A stretch of 64,000 nucleotides of DNA from Sphingobium sp052327305 (GTDB lineage: Bacteria; Pseudomonadota; Alphaproteobacteria; Sphingomonadales; Sphingomonadaceae). Where the stretch lies: positions 744,001 through 808,000 of the forward strand of contig NZ_CP182486.1 of the NCBI RefSeq assembly GCF_052327305.1, written 5' to 3'. The notes under the pieces are model-generated. The model did not search any database. It worked only from the letters and a program-made list of their open reading frames with translations, and was not told the DNA's origin. Below are positions 53,842-62,167 of the stretch, piece by piece; positions within the stretch are counted from its first letter, which is position 1; the number at the start of each line of letters is the position of its first letter. The position numbers were made by a program, and so were the translations under genes.

Positions 53842-53866
53842 CCGTCACCTCTTGTCGCACCGTATC

Positions 53867-54052
53867 TCAGATCATCTGCATCACGGTCGCCGCGTCATCG
53901 GTCAGTCCATCAAGCAGCATGTCAGCGTAATAATCGGAATCCTTACTGTTCAACCTCAGCCTGTCGAGCAGTCTTGCAAGGATAGTCGTAATGGACCGCA
54001 GTACAGGAGCCGGCGCCGGTCGGGCTGCAAACGTAATCGGGACACTAGCCAT
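53867..54052 (-). CDS. Small protein coupled to the CMD-like gene
   Basis: A 61-residue frame whose ATG at 54052 overlaps the stop of the upstream gene by eight bases. It opens MASVPITFAARPAPAPVLRS, continues as an amphipathic helix ITTILARLLDRLRLNS and ends with an acidic tail (DSDYYADMLLDGLTDDAATV). The overlap and direction fit membership of the operon. I do not recognise the family; the helix plus short tail is loosely like DUF1127 proteins. Confidence 0.5.
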   Translation of the reverse strand: MASVPITFAARPAPAPVLRSITTILARLLDRLRLNSKDSDYYADMLLDGLTDDAATVMQMI

Positions 54053-54377
54053 GACCGTTCGCCTTCCCAATGGAAGCATGGGCAACTGCGATGCCTTCGA
54101 TCTCCCGGCAAGCCTCGTCATCGAAGCCGACCTGGATCGCGCGTGATCGGATGTCGCGATAGTCACTGCGCTTGACCGCAAGAGCCAGTTCAAGAGCGCG
54201 GGCGCCGCGTACGTCGAAACTGCGCCCTTCGCGTGCCGCATCGATCTCAGCGCCGCACATGCCGATCCGTGCGGCCGCGTCGTCCTGCTGGCGGATCAGG
54301 GCGGGGGCGCCCTGATCCCCTGCAAGGGCCATCTCGATCGACAGGCGCGTTCGCGGGTCGAGTTTGGAGATTTGCAT
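54045..54377 (-). CDS. Small protein, possibly carboxymuconolactone-decarboxylase-like
   Basis: A 110-residue protein (MQISKLDPRTRLSIEMALAG, then GMCGAEIDAAREGRSFDVRG, then AIQVGFDDEACREIEGIAVA). The arrangement of a Cys followed by AEIDAAR and a later G-F-DDEACREIE resembles the helical core of CMD/AhpD proteins, but the CxxC is reduced to one Cys, so it may be an inactive or shortened relative. I start at the ATG at 54377. It lies 46 bp after the NTF2-like gene in the same direction. Confidence 0.6.
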   Translation of the reverse strand: MQISKLDPRTRLSIEMALAGDQGAPALIRQQDDAAARIGMCGAEIDAAREGRSFDVRGARALELALAVKRSDYRDIRSRAIQVGFDDEACREIEGIAVAHASIGKANGHG

Positions 54378-54423
54378 GGTCAAATCCTCGGGGGTGGTGC
54401 GCCCGATGGCGCACCTGAGCGGG

Positions 54424-54888
54424 CTAGAAGCCGAAATCGCTGAGACCGGGGTGGTCATCGGGCCGCCGCCCGAGCGGCCAGCGGAACTTGCGCTCGGCTT
54501 CCGTGATCGGCGTCTCGTTAACGCTTGCGTGCCGCACTGACATCAAGCCATCGGCTGAGAACTCCCAATTCTCGTTGCCGAAGGCACGATGCCACTGGCC
54601 GTCCTCGTCTTGGTACTCATAGGCGTATCGGACCGCGATGCGATTGCCATGGAACGCCCACAACTCCTTTATGAGTCGGTACTCGCGCTCACGGACCCAC
54701 TTGCGGGTTAGCAATGGCACGACCTGGTCGCGCCCTGTGACGAATTCGGTACGATGCCGCCAGCGCGTGTCGGCCGTGTAGGCGAGCGACACCTTGTCCG
54801 GGTCGCGGCTATTCCAAGCATCTTCCGCAGCCCGGATTTTCAGGATGGCGGTCTCTTCTGTGAACGGAGGAAACGGAGGGCGGCTCAT
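54424..54888 (-). CDS. DUF1348 / NTF2-like protein
   Basis: A 154-residue protein of the NTF2-like cone fold, DUF1348 type: EETAILKIRAAEDAWNSRDPDKVSLAYTADTRWRHRTEFVTGR, then REREYRLIKELWAFHGNRIAVRYAYEYQDEDGQWHRAFGNENWEFSADGLM. Members may be small-molecule isomerases or binding proteins. A ribosome site (aggaga) precedes the ATG. It is in line with the AhpD-like gene upstream. Confidence 0.88.
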   Translation of the reverse strand: MSRPPFPPFTEETAILKIRAAEDAWNSRDPDKVSLAYTADTRWRHRTEFVTGRDQVVPLLTRKWVREREYRLIKELWAFHGNRIAVRYAYEYQDEDGQWHRAFGNENWEFSADGLMSVRHASVNETPITEAERKFRWPLGRRPDDHPGLSDFGF

Positions 54889-54966
54889 GTGGATCTCCTG
54901 TGGTATGATGTTAGGAAAAGAGTGGGCGGGCGGCCGGGGTGGAACTGTTGGCCGCCCGTCGCTAAG

Positions 54967-55515
54967 TCAGGCTGCCAGACGATTGACCCGAGGGAAGTCG
55001 ATTTCGGTGCCAAGCGCCTCATTGACGTAATTGGTGAAGGTGTTGAGCGCGACGTGCGCGATGATTTCTAGAATCTCGGCGTCGGAGTATCCTTCGGCGC
55101 GGACCTTATCGACCTCGGACGGTGCGACCGACCCGCGCGCATTGGTCAATGCCTGGGCAAAGGCGACGGCAGCGGCGGCCTTAGGGTCGCTCGACGTGCC
55201 GGCACGGGCGGCAGCGATCTCAGCGTCATCGAGCTTGGCGAAGCGCGCGCCAGTATAGGTGTGGGCCGACAAGCAGTAATCGCAGCCATTCGCTTGCGCC
55301 ATCGTCAGCGCCAGACGCTCGCGCGTCGCGACGGGCAGCTTGCCCTTCCCTAGCGTCCCCTGGAGCCCCGCGAGCGCATTGAGCGCGACCGGGCTGGTGG
55401 AGACGAGCCGGAAGATATTGGGCACGGTGCCAAGCTGCTTCTGGATGGCTTCAAGGATCGGACGCGATGCCTCGGGAGCGTCGTCAATCGTGGCGGGGGT
55501 GGGGATCACAGACAT
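54967..55515 (-). CDS. Carboxymuconolactone decarboxylase / AhpD-like peroxidase
   Basis: A 182-residue all-helical protein with the AhpD-like redox motif Cys-x-x-Cys-x-x-x-His: NGCDYCLSAHTYTGARFAKL. The C-terminal repeat (SDAEILEIIAHVALNTFTNYVNEALGTEIDFP) is that of peroxidase-related CMD proteins. It probably reduces peroxides using a dithiol partner. I start at the ATG at 55515 (MSVIPTPATID); the open frame upstream of it lacks homology to the family. Confidence 0.92.
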   Translation of the reverse strand: MSVIPTPATIDDAPEASRPILEAIQKQLGTVPNIFRLVSTSPVALNALAGLQGTLGKGKLPVATRERLALTMAQANGCDYCLSAHTYTGARFAKLDDAEIAAARAGTSSDPKAAAAVAFAQALTNARGSVAPSEVDKVRAEGYSDAEILEIIAHVALNTFTNYVNEALGTEIDFPRVNRLAA

Positions 55516-55647
55516 GCTATTCAACTCCTGGAAGGCGGGGTGCCTTCGATACGAGCAAGATGGGGCATTGCTGGGTGTCGATGAACGTCGAAACGCTGGA
55601 AGGCATTGTTTCACTTGATGGATGCAAAGGGCCGTCCCGGCAGCCAC

Positions 55648-57717
55648 TTACAACTCCAGTTGAATGCGGTCCTCATCGGCCGACTGCTGCTCGGCGGGCA
55701 CCGCGCTGCAGATCAGCACCTCGTCATCGGCGAGGCTGACGCCCGGTTGCCGAATGTGGGTGACGGCCCCGCGCAAGAGCTTGGTCTTGCAGGTTCCGCA
55801 GGTGCCTTCGCGGCAGCTAAATTCGGGCGACAGTCCCCGCGCCTCGGCGAGGTCCAGAAGCGTTCCGGATGCCGGCGTCCAGCGCGCCTCCTTGGCCGAC
55901 GCCATGAAGGCGACGGGCACCGGCTTCGTGGAAGCAGGACGATGCGGCGCTTGAGCGGACGCCGCGACGTCGGGAGTGCGGACTAGGGAGGACGGTCCGA
56001 ATGCTTCGGCGTGGATGCGCGCGTCGGCGATATTGAGCGTGCGCAGGCCGTCATAGAGGGCCTGGGTGAAGGCCGCTGGGCCGCAGAGGTAGAAATCATA
56101 GTCGTTGAACGGCAGGAAGCGCGTGAGCAAGGACATATCGATCCGGCCTGCGGCCTCGTAATCGATGCCTTCGGCGGCATCTGCGGGGTCGCTGAGCACC
56201 CGGATGACTTTCACGGCGCTGAAGGAATTTTCGACCAGCGTCGCCAGCTCGGGGCCGAATGGGCGCTCCGCCTTGATTCGGGCAGCGTGGAACAGATAAG
56301 TGGGGCGGACCCGCTGTTTGCGGACGCCCTCATAGACGACGTGGCGCAGCATCGCGAGCATCGGCGTGATGCCGACACCGCCCGCCAGCAGGACGGCGGG
56401 GCGCGTCTCGCGCGCGTCGATGGTGAAGTCGCCGGCGGGCGCGCGCGCCTCGATCACGTCACCAACCCGGATGCTATCGTGAAGATGGCTCGAGACCGCA
56501 CCCTCGCGCTTGATGCTGAGGCGATAGACCCCATCGGAAGGGGCGGCGGACAGCGTGTAGTTCCGGATGACTGGCTTGTCGTCGCCGGGAAGCGTCACGC
56601 GGATCGGGAGATGCTGGCCCGCTTGGTGGGGCAGCAAGCCGGCACCGTCGTCGGGCTGGAGGTGAAAGGAACGGATAGAGCTGCTCTCGTCGACGATCTT
56701 CGTCACCTTGAGCGGGCGCCAACGGGTCGATAGCTCGGCCGCGCGAAGGCGGTTGGCGGCTTCGTCCCAATCGCCAGTCATCAGCGAACTCGGCGACCAT
56801 GGCTCCGCTTGCATAGTCCAGCGCAAGGACAGTGCGCCGCGCCGTCGCACGATCGTCTGCGCGGTGAACGTCCAGAGCCGCTCAGTCCCCTGAAACGCGG
56901 CGATCTCGGGGCTATCGAAGATCACTTCGGCCGTGCCCGTCATCTGGAGCACGTCGCCGCTAGCGTAATCGACGAACAACAACCCGGCTTTGCCATTGAG
57001 GAAGATGTTGCCGAGCGTGTTGAAGAACAGGTTGCCGTCGAAATCGGGGATGGTGAGCGTGCCATCGGCGGCGATGCGAACGAACCCGGCCTTGCCGCCC
57101 CGGTGGGAGACATCGACCTGTCGGCGATCGTCGCGATCGGCATAGGAGGCGACGAAGAAGCTGTCCGCACCTGCAATCATCGCCCGGGCGGCCGCGTCGA
57201 GCGTGCTCAGGGCCTCGACATCGTCGGCATAGGACGTGCCGGGATCGCGGGCGTAGCTGAAATCGCGAAGCTGGATGTAGCGCGGGCAGTTGCCGAAACT
57301 CTGGTCGACGTCGATCCGGAAACCGTGTGCGGCTTCGCCGATGACGCCGTTCATGCGGTTCCGGCGGCGCGTGTGCATCTCAATGCCGAGCAGCCCGATC
57401 GGCTTGCCTGGTGCAAGTCCGGCGACCGCGGGATCGGTCCGGTCCGCGTTGGCGTCAATCTCGAGTGTGGTCGCGTCGGGAGAGGTGATGAACCCCGAGC
57501 GCCCCTCCAGAAACGTCGCCCAGGGCGCGCCGGTCTCGTCGACGCTGCCGAGCACGATGAACGGGAGCTTCGCGTAAAACTCGCGGTGTTGATCGGGCAT
57601 ATAGTCGCGGATGACCCGCTGACCGACCGATGCCATGTGCTCGGCGACGCCGACCTTCTCCTGAATGAAGCGCTCGCCTTCATGCCAGACCGGCAGCTTT
57701 GTGAAGTTCGACGTCAT
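55648..57717 (-). CDS. Pyridoxamine-oxidase-like / FNR reductase / 2Fe-2S ferredoxin fusion
   Basis: A 689-residue electron-transfer protein in three parts. Residues 1-320 are a pyridoxamine 5'-phosphate oxidase-like flavin domain (FYAKLPFIVLGSVDETGAPWATFLEG, GFVRIAADGTLTIPDFDGNLFFNTLGNIF). Residues 325-585 are a ferredoxin-NADP reductase module (RNYTLSAAPSDGVYRLSIKREGAVSSHLHD for FAD, LLAGGVGITPMLAMLRHVV for NAD(P)H, YLCGPAAF). The C-terminus is a plant-type ferredoxin (CREGTCGTC, with the fourth Cys in ICSAVP). It may pass NADPH electrons to the small flavin domain or a partner. I start at the ATG at 57717. Confidence 0.93.
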   Translation of the reverse strand: MTSNFTKLPVWHEGERFIQEKVGVAEHMASVGQRVIRDYMPDQHREFYAKLPFIVLGSVDETGAPWATFLEGRSGFITSPDATTLEIDANADRTDPAVAGLAPGKPIGLLGIEMHTRRRNRMNGVIGEAAHGFRIDVDQSFGNCPRYIQLRDFSYARDPGTSYADDVEALSTLDAAARAMIAGADSFFVASYADRDDRRQVDVSHRGGKAGFVRIAADGTLTIPDFDGNLFFNTLGNIFLNGKAGLLFVDYASGDVLQMTGTAEVIFDSPEIAAFQGTERLWTFTAQTIVRRRGALSLRWTMQAEPWSPSSLMTGDWDEAANRLRAAELSTRWRPLKVTKIVDESSSIRSFHLQPDDGAGLLPHQAGQHLPIRVTLPGDDKPVIRNYTLSAAPSDGVYRLSIKREGAVSSHLHDSIRVGDVIEARAPAGDFTIDARETRPAVLLAGGVGITPMLAMLRHVVYEGVRKQRVRPTYLFHAARIKAERPFGPELATLVENSFSAVKVIRVLSDPADAAEGIDYEAAGRIDMSLLTRFLPFNDYDFYLCGPAAFTQALYDGLRTLNIADARIHAEAFGPSSLVRTPDVAASAQAPHRPASTKPVPVAFMASAKEARWTPASGTLLDLAEARGLSPEFSCREGTCGTCKTKLLRGAVTHIRQPGVSLADDEVLICSAVPAEQQSADEDRIQLEL

Positions 57718-57784
57718 CGTTATCGTGCCTCTGCTGGGGGCTGTCGGGCGCTCCATGGCGGGGCGCCCGCTGTCGGCGGCATGA

Positions 57785-58396
57785 TTATGCCGCCAGGCCG
57801 GCCGGGGTCTTTGCGAAGGGCACGAAGCCCGGCAGCGCTTCGAGACGGCGGAGGAAGGCGTTCACGCTCGGGTAGCCCGAAAGATCGACATTGCCCTCCG
57901 GCGCACGTGCGACATAGCTGTAGATGGCAACGTCGGCGATGGTGGGCTGCGAGCCGACCAGCCAGTCAGCGCCCTCCAGACGGGTTTCCAGACGGCCGAG
58001 CAGAGTATGGGCGCGACCGATCACTTCGTCGGCATTGAATTTGGCACCGAACACGGTGATGAGACGAGCCGCTGCGGGACCATAAGCGACCTCGCCGGCA
58101 GCGACAGACAGCCAGCGCTGGACGGCGGCCGCGCCCTGCGGATCTTCGGGCAGCCAGTCGGTGCGACCGGTCTTCTTTGCGAGGTAGACGAGGATCGCGT
58201 TGGAGTCGGCAACGACCACGCTGTCATCTTCCAGCACGGGCACCTGGCCGAACGGGTTAAGGGCGAGAAACTCGGGGCGCTTGTGGGCGCCAGCCATGAG
58301 GTCGACTTCGACCAACTCGTGGGGAACGTTAAGCAGCGAAGCGAGCAACACGGCGCGGTGCGAGTGGCCCGACAGAGGATGATGGTGAAGTTTCAT
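57785..58396 (-). CDS. Glutathione S-transferase family protein
   Basis: A 203-residue GST. The N-terminal thioredoxin-fold domain has the active-site Ser in HPLSGHSHRAVLLASLLNV and NPFGQVPVLEDDSVVVADSNAILVYLAKK (the cis-Pro and SNAI motif for glutathione). The C-terminal helices have WLVGSQPTIADVAIYSYVARAP. It should conjugate or reduce electrophiles with glutathione. I start at the ATG at 58396. It is the first gene of the leftward series that ends at the LysR gene. Confidence 0.92.
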   Translation of the reverse strand: MKLHHHPLSGHSHRAVLLASLLNVPHELVEVDLMAGAHKRPEFLALNPFGQVPVLEDDSVVVADSNAILVYLAKKTGRTDWLPEDPQGAAAVQRWLSVAAGEVAYGPAAARLITVFGAKFNADEVIGRAHTLLGRLETRLEGADWLVGSQPTIADVAIYSYVARAPEGNVDLSGYPSVNAFLRRLEALPGFVPFAKTPAGLAA

Positions 58397-58494
58397 GGCG
58401 AGATCCTGCTTGATGGTCGGGTCCATTCCCGATCCGCAGCGCCATTGTGCTTCGACAGTAGTCGGGCGAGAACGACCTGTTTTGGCACTTCATT

Positions 58495-58511
58495 ATTACG
58501 CTCAACGTAAT
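58495..58511. promoter_or_regulatory. Inverted repeat between GST and the YcaC-like hydrolase
   Basis: ATTACGctcaaCGTAAT is a perfect 6-bp inverted repeat around five bases, a T-N11-A arrangement as favoured by LysR proteins. It lies 98 bp upstream of the GST start and about 300 bp before the divergent hydrolase start, in a 417-bp gap (58397-58813) without a gene. Confidence 0.55.
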
Positions 58512-58813
58512 GATCCCCGGTTTGGAAGCGCGAACCCGACAGGTGGCGGCGTGAGCGCCCGGTGGAATCTGCTCTGCCCCGAAATCATGCATCGTGCGCG
58601 CGTCATTGGCCGCCGCCGTCCCGTTAGAGGGCTGCCTTTGCCCGAAGTAGCGCGCCTTGGAAGTTCCTCGCGCAAATCTCAGCGATTGGCGGCGTTCCGA
58701 TTTGGGGAACAGTGAATGCCGCACTCGCTGGCTAGTTGATGCGTCAAAGGAACGTCATCTGGTGCTTGTCGATCACGTCGACCGACGATGACATCAGATG
58801 GAAGGAATTGAAC

Positions 58814-59437
58814 ATGTCCTATGACCGCATCACCTCCGACAACGCGGCGGTGCTCTTCATCGACCACCAGACGGGCCTCGCCAACGGAGTCCAGACCCAG
58901 AACCCGGCCGAGTTCCTCAACAATGTAAAGGCGCTCGTAGCGCTGACGAACGCGCACCGTCTGCCTTCGATCATTACCACCAGTGCCACCGATGGCCCCA
59001 ATGGCCCGATCATGCCTGCGGTGGCTCAGGGCCTGCCGAACGCGACGATCGTCCACCGGCCCGGTGAAATCAACGCCTGGGACAATGCGGGCTTCGTTGC
59101 TGCCGTCGAAAAGACTGGTCGCAAGAAGCTGCTGGTTGCCGGCATTTCGACCGAGGTCTGCCTGGCTTTCGTGGCGCTCTCGGCCAAGCAGGCCGGATAT
59201 GACGTCTATGCCGTGCTGGACGCATCAGGCACCTGGGACAAGCGCGTCGAGGATGCTGCCATCGCCCGGATGGTGCAGGCGGGGATCATCCCGATGACCT
59301 GGGTAGGTGTCGGCGCGGAGTTGCTTGGTGACTGGCGCTCTCAGGACGGCGAAGCGCATGCCAAGGTGATGGGCGAACATCTGCCCTTCTCCGGCAATAA
59401 CATCGCCGGCTATATGGCAGCCAAGGGTATGGCCTGA
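58814..59437 (+). CDS. Isochorismatase-family (YcaC-like) hydrolase
   Basis: A 207-residue cysteine hydrolase of the isochorismatase superfamily: the catalytic Asp in AVLFIDHQTGLANGV, and the nucleophile Cys in VAGISTEVCLAFVALSAKQAGYDVYAVLDASGT with the preceding cis-peptide-type GIST. The spacing and C-terminal MTWVGVGAELLGDW are those of YcaC-like proteins. Substrate unknown. The ATG at 58814 follows GGAATTG. It is followed by a clear terminator at 59467. Confidence 0.92.
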   Translation: MSYDRITSDNAAVLFIDHQTGLANGVQTQNPAEFLNNVKALVALTNAHRLPSIITTSATDGPNGPIMPAVAQGLPNATIVHRPGEINAWDNAGFVAAVEKTGRKKLLVAGISTEVCLAFVALSAKQAGYDVYAVLDASGTWDKRVEDAAIARMVQAGIIPMTWVGVGAELLGDWRSQDGEAHAKVMGEHLPFSGNNIAGYMAAKGMA

Positions 59438-59466
59438 CCCGATCTTGCCAGAAGGCTAGATCAAAG

Positions 59467-59495
59467 ACGCCGGTCGGATCCCGACCGGCGTTTTC
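59467..59495 (+). terminator. Rho-independent terminator after the YcaC-like gene
   Basis: A perfect 11-bp stem (ACGCCGGTCGG / CCGACCGGCGT) with a three-base loop (ATC), followed by TTTTCG. It starts 30 bases after the stop codon. Confidence 0.85.
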
Positions 59496-59848
59496 GTGTC
59501 TCGCGCCGGTCAGTCTCTCCCTCTCGCGTTCAGGTCTCATGAGCGGCTTCCGGGTCAGAGATAGTCCCCACCATAGATGGTGCGCCCTCCGAACGGACAA
59601 GGCACGCCGAGCCGGCTTGGGTCTCGTCGCAGTCGGCCCGAGATCGGAGACAAAAGGATCGGTGACCGGCGTGCCAGGCGCGAGCAACGAGGCAGATGAT
59701 AGCCGGGGTGCAGGCCGGCCCTAGTGCGGCAATTAAAGGCCGACGGAAGCGACGACCCCTCCAACCGCTCTGGCGCCGACAGTCTTGGGAAAGTGCGCGC
59801 ACATCCACGCGGGAGGCAATAGCAACAAGCCGGGTTCTGTTTCCCGGA
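59496..59848. other. Gap with no recognised gene
   Basis: About 350 bp between the terminator and the end of the NTF2-like pseudogene. Short frames exist on both strands; one minus frame ends LGVPCPFGGRTIYGGDYL, which could be the tail of a lost enzyme, but I cannot name it. Given the decayed neighbours, this is probably degraded coding DNA. Confidence 0.35.
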
Positions 59849-60313
59849 TCAGCGGGGTACTGGGTAGGCGGTACCGGTGAACGGCTGTTGATCGAGGAAG
59901 CGATAGGAATAGGAGCGACGCTTGAAGCGCCATCCGGCCGGCTCCCGGACCAGTTCGTCATTATAGACGGCAAGATTGTCATAGAAGCTGTCGTCGCCTC
60001 GCCCTCGTTCGCGAATGACAAAGCGCGCGGTCGCTCGATCGCCATGAACGCTGACGACGCCCGAGTGGGTCATCTGCATGAAGTAGCGCTCGATAGCGAA
60101 GAGGCCTTCAAGCATCCTGACAGCTCCGTCCCGTCCTTCGCTGCGCATGGGCAGCGGCTCGCCGATCTGCCATGTCGCCCCCTCACTGGATCAGAGCTCC
60201 GCGAAAGCCTCCAAATCGCGTTCATTGACCGCGTCGGAGAAGCGAGCGGCAAGGCGTTGGATCTCCGCCTGATCCTCAAGCGCCCGCAGCCGTGCTTCGA
60301 TCTCAGCAGACAT
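59849..60313 (-). pseudogene. NTF2/SnoaL-like protein with a premature stop
   Basis: The frame starts at an ATG at 60313, which lies inside the last codons of doxX (overlap 11 bases), and reads MSAEIEARLRALEDQAEIQR, then LAARFSDAVNERDLEAFAEL. It then hits TGA at 60191-60193, and continues in the same frame SSEGATWQIGEPLPMRSEGRDGAVR up to 59849. The position of the stop is where related proteins have Trp (AELW), so a single TGG to TGA change explains it. The rest (GDRATARFVIRERGRGDDSFYDN) is well preserved, so the lesion is recent. A 99-codon distal frame from 60148 could still be translated. Confidence 0.85.
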
Positions 60314-60743
60314 CGAAATTTTTCCCACGGCCGGCGCGCTCGGCGACCAGCGCGATCAGGATCAAGCCACCGGTCAAGCCGAGATGCTCGAGGAAGGTTG
60401 CCATGGCCTCGAACCGGGCCGGTCCCTGCATTGTCCAGAAAGGATGTGCGATGACGGCGCCTAAGGCCGTGAATACTGCCAGCATCCCCGCGCCGAACCA
60501 AACCCAGCGACCGGAGAGGATCAGCAGCGATCCAATAAGCTCGAGAGCGATGGTCAAGCCCGCCATGAAGGCGGGCGCTGGCATGCCAAATTGCGCCTGC
60601 TCTGTAACTGCCGCGCTGAACCCCATCAGATGTCCGACGGCCGAAGCCAGGTATATGAGCACGATCGCGAGCCGTGCCGTGAACCAGGTGGTTCGCCACT
60701 CCAGAACCGATTCAACGACATGGGGCGTGTCTGTCGCGCTCAT
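60303..60743 (-). CDS. DoxX-family membrane protein, second copy
   Basis: A 146-residue four-helix protein: WFTARLAIVLIYLASAVGHLMGFSAA, MAGLTIALELIGSLLILSGRWVW, MLAVFTALGAVIAHPFW, and EHLGLTGGLILIALVAERAG. This is a DoxX relative (DoxX-like/MauE type) and parallels the doxX gene at 51457. The ATG at 60743 follows AGGAGC. Its neighbours are the NTF2 pseudogene downstream and a cupin remnant upstream, so its transcript may have lost its promoter. Confidence 0.85.
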   Translation of the reverse strand: MSATDTPHVVESVLEWRTTWFTARLAIVLIYLASAVGHLMGFSAAVTEQAQFGMPAPAFMAGLTIALELIGSLLILSGRWVWFGAGMLAVFTALGAVIAHPFWTMQGPARFEAMATFLEHLGLTGGLILIALVAERAGRGKNFDVC

Positions 60744-60771
60744 CTTTTGCTCCTCGTATGCGCAGCATTCG

Positions 60772-60966
60772 TCAGCGCCGCGCCACGTTGCCGCTGAACA
60801 TCCCGCCTTTGAAAACTGGAGCCTGCGTATCGGTCGTGAAGAGAACGAGATCGGCATCGGTCAGCGCTTCGATGGCTGCCGTGCCGTCGCCGAGATGATA
60901 AAACTCGCCCGCTTCGATCACTTGCTCGCCGAAACGGACCTTGCCTGAAAAGACGAAGAGCAGGTG
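60772..60966 (-). pseudogene. C-terminal remnant of a pirin/cupin gene
   Basis: Read leftward from about 60966, the DNA encodes HLLFVFSGKVRFGEQVIEAG, then EFYHLGDGTAAIEALTDADL and ...NVARR before the stop at 60772. The pattern F-V-x-SGKV-x-FGE-x-V-x-x-GEFYHL is the C-terminal cupin half of pirin-like proteins. The N-terminal half with the His-x-His metal site is absent, because the frame ends at the junction with the LysR remnant. It lies 28 bp before doxX copy 2 in the same direction. Confidence 0.7.
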
Positions 60967-60967
60967 G

Positions 60968-61162
60968 GCGATTGCCGCGCTCCCCGAAGCAATTGCTGCC
61001 CGTTATGTGGCGGCGGGCCGGCTGAAGGCGATCATGACCGACTGGGATCTGCCGGCGGTCGGGATTTTCGTTGTGCGGCCGCCCGGTCATCACCTCGCCC
61101 GCAAGGTGCGCGTGCTAACGGAGCTTTTGCTGCAGCAATTCAGCGGCACCGATGCAGCCTAA
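60968..61162 (+). pseudogene. C-terminal remnant of a LysR gene
   Basis: The frame reads AALPEAIAARYVAAGRLKAI, then MTDWDLPAVGIFVVRPPGHH and LARKVRVLTELLLQQFSG before a stop at 61162. This matches the last 60 residues of the LysR protein at 52046 (YVEAGKLVPIMTGFTLPDVG, GIFVVRPPSQHVPRKVRVL). The DNA-binding domain is gone. It abuts the cupin remnant head to head at about 60967, so one deletion removed the divergent promoter and the 5' halves of both genes. Confidence 0.78.
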
Positions 61163-61949
61163 CGCGTCGCGAGATCGCTACCTTTCGATGCTGGGAACCA
61201 CCCGTCCAGTAAGTTTCAGTGGTTAGCTTTGGTCAAAGCGACTGGCAGCTAACGTCGGGAACAGACATTCGCCAGAGTGAAGACTAACGACCACCTTTGG
61301 TCGTGAGCCGCCGGCTCCAGATGACATCGACTCCGTGTCCACAGCCGCCCAATAGCCGACATTCAATCGCTTCAAATGGCTAATTAAAAGCTGCCCTTCG
61401 TTCAGCATCCTGGCGCGGCGATCGACCGACGTTGGGACTTTGCTGCAATGTACTCTGTGCGGTTCGCTTGAGGAGTCGGGTCAATTCAGCCCGAATGCCT
61501 GATCGTAGCCATCAGCATTTCCCTCAGCGACCAACTTGGCCCGGTAGCGTTTGCCATGCTCCTCTACTCACGCATCGGCGCTCTGTTTGCCATCTGTGCC
61601 AAAGTCGACGGACATGTTCTGCCACCAAATATGACCCCGCTGAACCATCAATTTCCGACACTTTTCAGAACAAGCGACGAAAACACTCCTGCCCGACACA
61701 GGTGCTGCGCCCGGACCCAAGTTAGAAGCGGGTGTCAGTCTATGGCTCAAGAACGCTGATCGCTATTTCGTCCGGTCCCGAATTCGCTTTCATTTTTTGA
61801 ATAAGATGGTAATAAGGTTCCGCTTACGTCGCATGCGACGGATAATCGGCAGCTATATGCCACCTCTTATCCCTTTCTAGCATAACTGAAGCCGGGTTCG
61901 CGCCGCCGTTGGTGTTTACCCGTCATACTTGGGATAAAGGATTATCCAT
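61163..61949. other. Gap with cold-shock promoter region, no recognised gene
   Basis: About 790 bp. Short frames on both strands lack ribosome sites and familiar sequence. Near 61390 is a GCTGCCCTTCGTTCAG word similar to one near 48670. The final 150 bp (61800-61949) are AT-rich and should carry the promoter and 5' leader of the cold-shock gene. Confidence 0.4.
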
Positions 61950-62156
61950 ATGATTATTGGCACCGTAAAGTTTTTTAATGTCGATAAGGGCTATGGTTTC
62001 ATTGCCCCGAACGATGGTGGCAACGACGCGTTCGTGCACATTTCTGCGGTAGAGCGCGCGGGTATGCACACGCTCGAGAAGGATCAGTCCGTTTCTTATG
62101 AACTGGAGACTGATCAGCGAGGCAAAACCTCGGCAGTGAATCTTCAGGCTGCCTAA
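61950..62156 (+). CDS. cspA: Cold-shock protein, CspA family
   Basis: A 68-residue single-domain nucleic-acid binding protein. It has RNP1 (KGYGFIAP) and RNP2 (DAFVHISAV) aromatic surfaces and the start GTVKFFNVDKGYGF. It binds single-stranded RNA and DNA and melts RNA structure. The ATG at 61950 lies after an AT-rich leader; GGATAAAGGATT gives a ribosome site. It is monocistronic and followed by a hairpin. Confidence 0.95.
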   Translation: MIIGTVKFFNVDKGYGFIAPNDGGNDAFVHISAVERAGMHTLEKDQSVSYELETDQRGKTSAVNLQAA

Positions 62157-62167
62157 TTGATATGTGG

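Noticed and set aside
56809..58038. 409-codon plus-strand frame opposite the FNR fusion and GST
   Set aside because: Antisense shadow; the minus-strand genes have full cofactor motifs.
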